This document shows positions 18,978-21,494 of a DNA stretch of 21,494 nucleotides, in pieces. The notes under the pieces were generated by a model. It saw nothing but the letters and a program-made list of their open reading frames with translations, did not search any database and was not told where the DNA came from. Source of the stretch: a virus. Within the stretch, counting starts at the first letter, position 1; every line of letters starts with the position of its first letter. Location of the stretch: positions 1-21,494 of IMG/VR virus record IMGVR_UViG_3300021962_011589; one strand, 5' to 3'. The translations under genes were made by a program, and so were the position numbers.

Positions 18978-20147
18978 TCAGGCGATTGTGCCGTCGTCTT
19001 GAACAAAGCTGTAGGCTGTGGTCACGAAGTCCTTGTTCAGGATCTCGAAGCCAGCGTACAGTTGCCAAATCAAGATGATGAAGCGGCTGAAGTCGTCGTT
19101 GTTGTTGATGAGCACTTGAGCGTTCGGACCACCGATGCCCACGCCCACAGCCTGAGGACCAAAGAAGAAGCCTTGAGCCACTTCTTTGGAGGCGTAAGAA
19201 GAACCGCCATCAAACGAAGCAGAAACGTTCTTGGAGGGGAAGTTGGTGGACTCGTAGAACTTCACGCCTTCAAACTGAACGCCGGTGGGCATCACGGGTT
19301 CGCCAGCCAGGAAATAGGCTTGACCGGCCTGGGGGCCCATGTAGAAGCTGGCGTTGTTAGGCATCATGGGGTTGCCCGCCATGTACATGCCTTGACCAGG
19401 ATTGCCGCTATAACGAGCAATTTCGCGGAAGTCAGCATCACGACGCAGGTGCATCATGAAAGTAGGATCGCAAATGCAGCGATACAGACCATCAGCGAAG
19501 GTGGGAACGTTGCGCTTACGCAGGTCCTTAACAACAGTCAGCAGGTCAGTCGAAACATGGAACTGCTGAACTTCGTTCTGATATTCAGTGGCTGTGTAAG
19601 AAACACGGTTGGAAGAATCTTTGGTCTTACCGCCAGCAAAATAGTAACCGCCTTGAGTGCCAGAAGCAGCACCGTTTGCATCGGCTTTAGCGAGTTCGTC
19701 CAGGAACACGCGATCGCGCCAACGGCGATAGTCGTCGAGCAGAGTCAGCGAACCAATGCTCTGGTGGAACATGTTCAGGTTGCCGGTGTCCAGCAGTAAA
19801 CGCTGGGCAGTCACCAGGGTTTCACGAGCAATCTTGAAGGTGCTGGGTTGGGTCGGATCGCCCGGGTCGGCAGGACCGGTGTATTCCTTAAGCACCACCA
19901 GGACTTTCTCCTTGGTGATGTTACGGCTGTTAGCGGTACCGATGGTTTGGTCGGCAATACGCTCACGGCTGTCCTTGGTACCAGGAGTACCCCAGAACTT
20001 GTAGCGATCAAGCTGAACAGTTTGGCCGGGTTGACGAGTAAAGTCGTGAACAACCACAGGCTCTACGGCCATTTCTGCAATGTATGCAGGGTGGGGGCGG
20101 TAGAGTTCCGCGCCCAGAATCTTAGGAAAGTCGTTATCAATGAACAC
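18978..20147 (-). CDS. Probable major capsid protein (N4-gp56-like)
   Basis: The 389-residue product starts at GTG 20147 behind an excellent GGAGG. The N-terminal MFIDNDFPKILGAELYRPHP region leads into a long helix-and-strand part (TFKIARETLVTAQRLLLDTG). RNVPTFADGLYRCICDPTFM and LRRDADFREIARYSG at about 212-246 match the HK97-fold capsid words '..l..h.P....lr.d..f..'. Downstream VMPTGVQFEGVKFYESTNFP resembles the strand-rich capsid P-domain segment. It recalls the N4-gp56 capsid family by these words and by length. It sits just before the decoration-type gene and after the scaffold-like genes, and its codons are strongly GC-biased and uniform, as expected of the most abundant virion protein. 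The capsid call is firmer than the family name. Confidence 0.75.
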   Translation of the reverse strand: MFIDNDFPKILGAELYRPHPAYIAEMAVEPVVVHDFTRQPGQTVQLDRYKFWGTPGTKDSRERIADQTIGTANSRNITKEKVLVVLKEYTGPADPGDPTQPSTFKIARETLVTAQRLLLDTGNLNMFHQSIGSLTLLDDYRRWRDRVFLDELAKADANGAASGTQGGYYFAGGKTKDSSNRVSYTATEYQNEVQQFHVSTDLLTVVKDLRKRNVPTFADGLYRCICDPTFMMHLRRDADFREIARYSGNPGQGMYMAGNPMMPNNASFYMGPQAGQAYFLAGEPVMPTGVQFEGVKFYESTNFPSKNVSASFDGGSSYASKEVAQGFFFGPQAVGVGIGGPNAQVLINNNDDFSRFIILIWQLYAGFEILNKDFVTTAYSFVQDDGTIA

Positions 20148-20155
20148 TTTGTTTT

Positions 20156-20222
20156 ATCCTCCAGTGTCGCGGAAGTGTTGTTAGCGGATGAAAGATTTAG
20201 ACAAGTAAATGTCTTATCTAAA
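20156..20222 (-). promoter_or_regulatory. Capsid gene leader: strong RBS and inverted repeats
   Basis: GGAGGAT (20162-20156) lies 8-10 bases before the capsid GTG and sets this non-ATG start. About 50 bases upstream, inverted repeats overlap: TTTAGA/TCTAAA (20196-20201, 20217-20222) and AGACA/TGTCT (20199-20203, 20210-20214). They could form a 5' leader stem that stabilises or processes the capsid mRNA. I could not settle on a -35/-10 pair. Confidence 0.45.
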
Positions 20223-20252
20223 ACAAATTTTAGCAGACAGTAAATCTAAAGA

Positions 20253-20783
20253 TTACGTATACTGCATTGTTGGAACTTTGGAGCGTGCCCCAGGGGAGTT
20301 GCTAGAGCCGTAAGACTCAGGATCAACAACAGAAGGCTGGAACCCAGGAACACCAAGAGCCCCGGGAATTGCACCGGCGGCAACGCCGCCTAAACCGGCC
20401 AGAGCAGTAGCGCCTGGAACCAAGCCAGCGGCAAATGTCCTACCAGTAGCCCGTTGTATATTACCGGGATTGACTTGAGCACCTGAGGCGGCTTCGGCAA
20501 CATCAAGAAGTGCTTTTTGGCGTAATCCACCTTCGCGCATCTTCGCTGCTTGTTCCAGGGAAAATTCAGATACTTCTTTGCCTGCTCCTTTTACTGCGCC
20601 CAGTAAATCACCTGCGTATTTACCGGCTAATTGACGTGCTGCCAATAAACCACCGGCAGCGCCAACGCCACCAGCAAGACCGGCTAATGCAGCAGAGCCT
20701 GGATCTTCGCCCTGAGAAAGGGCGTACCCGCCAGCAGCTAAACCGCCAGCAAGAGGTACGCCGAACTTAAGAAGTGGGCGCAT
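20253..20783 (-). CDS. Gly/Ala-rich membrane-type virion protein, 176 residues
   Basis: No family is recognised. Residues about 5-24 (LKFGVPLAGGLAAGGYALS) and 31-51 (AALAGLAGGVGAAGGLLAAR) are hydrophobic glycine-zipper segments, and a third occurs at about 116-145 (TFAAGLVPGATALAGLGGV, then AAGAIPGALGV). Between them lies a charged helix (SEFSLEQAAKMREGGLRQK). Such patterns occur in membrane-inserting ejection or pore-forming phage proteins, but also in low-complexity scaffolds. The gene starts four bases after the upstream stop, with GGAG inside the end of that gene as ribosome binding site, and directly precedes the capsid gene. Confidence 0.6.
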   Translation of the reverse strand: MRPLLKFGVPLAGGLAAGGYALSQGEDPGSAALAGLAGGVGAAGGLLAARQLAGKYAGDLLGAVKGAGKEVSEFSLEQAAKMREGGLRQKALLDVAEAASGAQVNPGNIQRATGRTFAAGLVPGATALAGLGGVAAGAIPGALGVPGFQPSVVDPESYGSSNSPGARSKVPTMQYT

Positions 20784-20787
20784 GGCA

Positions 20788-21494
20788 TCACTCCATCACA
20801 AACAGTTTGTTTGCAACAGTTTGGGGCTGAGCTTGATTCAGAACGCGCCAGGCATTCTGGGGATCACGGGCCATGATGTCATTAAAGTTACCCCAGAAAT
20901 TTTCGGGGGCTTGAGGAGCGGCGGCTGTGGGCGGAGCGGGGAGCTGGCCGAGCTGCGGTTGACCAAGAGCCTGGGTGGGATACCCACGGGTCTCAAGTTG
21001 CGCTTCGTTTTCGTACACGGGATAGGGACCTTCAGGACCAAAGAACTTCAGCGTGTAATCGCTGAGCACATCCGGGTTAGTCAGAATTTCGTTGTAAGCC
21101 AGGTTTTCCTGATGCTCATTAACGGCAAACTGTGCGTAGCCCTGAATGGTATCAGCGGCGCGGTTTCCCCACGCGACGGCGCTGTCCAGCATTTGCTCCA
21201 GGTTTAGAGCGTAGTTGTTCAGTAGAGCCGGAGCTTCGATCCCGAACGCGTCCATCACCTGACGGCTTTCCTGGCTCATTCCCACCAGGTCGGCCACTTG
21301 CTCCAAAGAGACCTCCGAGGAGGTTTGGGAATAGCTGGGCGAGTATGCCTGGTTGGGAGACCAGGTCTGCGGAGCCGATTGTTGCGTAGCCTGGCTGCTG
21401 GCTTGTTGTCCGTAATTGGCCGGGGTATACGCTGTCGGCGGCGGCGAGGGTTGACCCTGGAACGGGGATTGAACTGGGGCGCTCAGCAGGTTCG
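20788..21494 (-). CDS. Pro/Gln-rich pre-capsid protein, N-terminus cut by window edge
   Basis: The frame stays open to the right edge, so the true start lies outside; an apparent start at 21306 is only an internal TTG. The visible N-terminal part is low-complexity Pro/Gln/Ser/Tyr (NLLSAPVQSPFQGQPSPPP, ANYGQQASSQATQQSAPQ), then comes a helical middle (VADLVGMSQESRQVMDAFGI, MLDSAVAWGNRAADTIQGYA) with an acidic LKFFGPEGPYPVYENEAQ segment. A second Pro/Ala-rich stretch precedes a closing helix (DPQNAWRVLNQAQPQTVANK). Helical, low-complexity and placed two genes ahead of the capsid gene, it fits a scaffolding or head-morphogenesis protein. No family motif confirms this. Confidence 0.6.
   Translation of the reverse strand, partial: NLLSAPVQSPFQGQPSPPPTAYTPANYGQQASSQATQQSAPQTWSPNQAYSPSYSQTSSEVSLEQVADLVGMSQESRQVMDAFGIEAPALLNNYALNLEQMLDSAVAWGNRAADTIQGYAQFAVNEHQENLAYNEILTNPDVLSDYTLKFFGPEGPYPVYENEAQLETRGYPTQALGQPQLGQLPAPPTAAAPQAPENFWGNFNDIMARDPQNAWRVLNQAQPQTVANKLFVME

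Noticed and set aside
18999-19799. 266-codon open frame on the plus strand, antisense to the capsid gene
   Set aside because: It is an effect of strongly biased codons in the capsid gene; its translation is His/Val/Gly-rich with no domain, and the opposite strand encodes a convincing capsid protein.
21304-21306. TTG at 21306 as start of the pre-capsid gene
   Set aside because: The same frame continues open to the window edge with coherent Pro/Gln-rich protein sequence, so the gene is partial rather than starting there.

Overview
The window looks like part of the genome of a tailed phage that infects cyanobacteria, probably from an uncultured or environmental genome. Four things point this way. 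(1) Two long Thr/Gly/Ser/Val repeat proteins (minus strand, 1-2998) have the 'MPYGTIKVDT' and 'MANRRISE' N-termini and the 'DPNTGIYSPGADQ' motif seen in cyanophage fibre-type proteins. (2) A small protein at 6919-7206 matches NblA, the cyanobacterial phycobilisome-degradation adaptor that some cyanophages carry. (3) Several small genes (HNH nuclease, DUF3310, a 41-residue KKTRQGQG-type basic protein, a methyltransferase-fold protein) resemble cyanophage families from memory. (4) There are no ribosomal, tRNA or host metabolic operons. The NblA gene suggests a host with phycobilisomes. I cannot assign a genus.

Most of the window is one long minus-strand virion and lysis programme, read from the right edge to the left. 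It starts with a Pro/Gln-rich protein cut by the window edge (scaffold-like position), then a Gly/Ala-rich membrane-type protein, the probable major capsid protein (18978-20147), a probable decoration-type protein, and a helix-hairpin-helix protein followed by a clear intrinsic terminator (17632-17663). Next come an M23-like protein whose motif order appears circularly permuted, several small virion-type proteins, a possible SleB-like hydrolase, a beta-rich protein, and a 523-residue protein with a split SWIM-like CxC...CxH signature. After a 120-bp gap with two inverted repeats come a degenerate tyrosine-recombinase-like gene, an HNH nuclease, an 846-residue repeat-containing virion-type protein, two small basic proteins, a GH24 endolysin, the NblA-like gene, a small unknown gene, a small membrane protein and the two fibre-type genes.

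Three plus-strand inserts interrupt this programme: 3386-5851 (winged-HTH protein, two unknowns, a DNMT-like protein with an altered catalytic motif, dCTP deaminase), 6264-6931 (an unknown and a DUF3310 protein) and 11404-11622 (a small HTH protein). These look like early, DNA-metabolism or regulatory genes. Each meets the minus-strand genes through short convergent overlaps (4, 13 and 47 bp). Genes are very tightly packed; many start codons overlap the preceding stop as TAATG, TGATG or ATGA, implying translational coupling. No intergenic stretch reaches 300 bp.

The items most worth a second look are the NblA-like gene beside the endolysin, the permuted M23 protein, the split SWIM signature, and the recombinase-like/HTH/HNH locus with its back-to-back promoter candidates. 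All functional calls come from reading the sequence and recalled family motifs; no database search was run.
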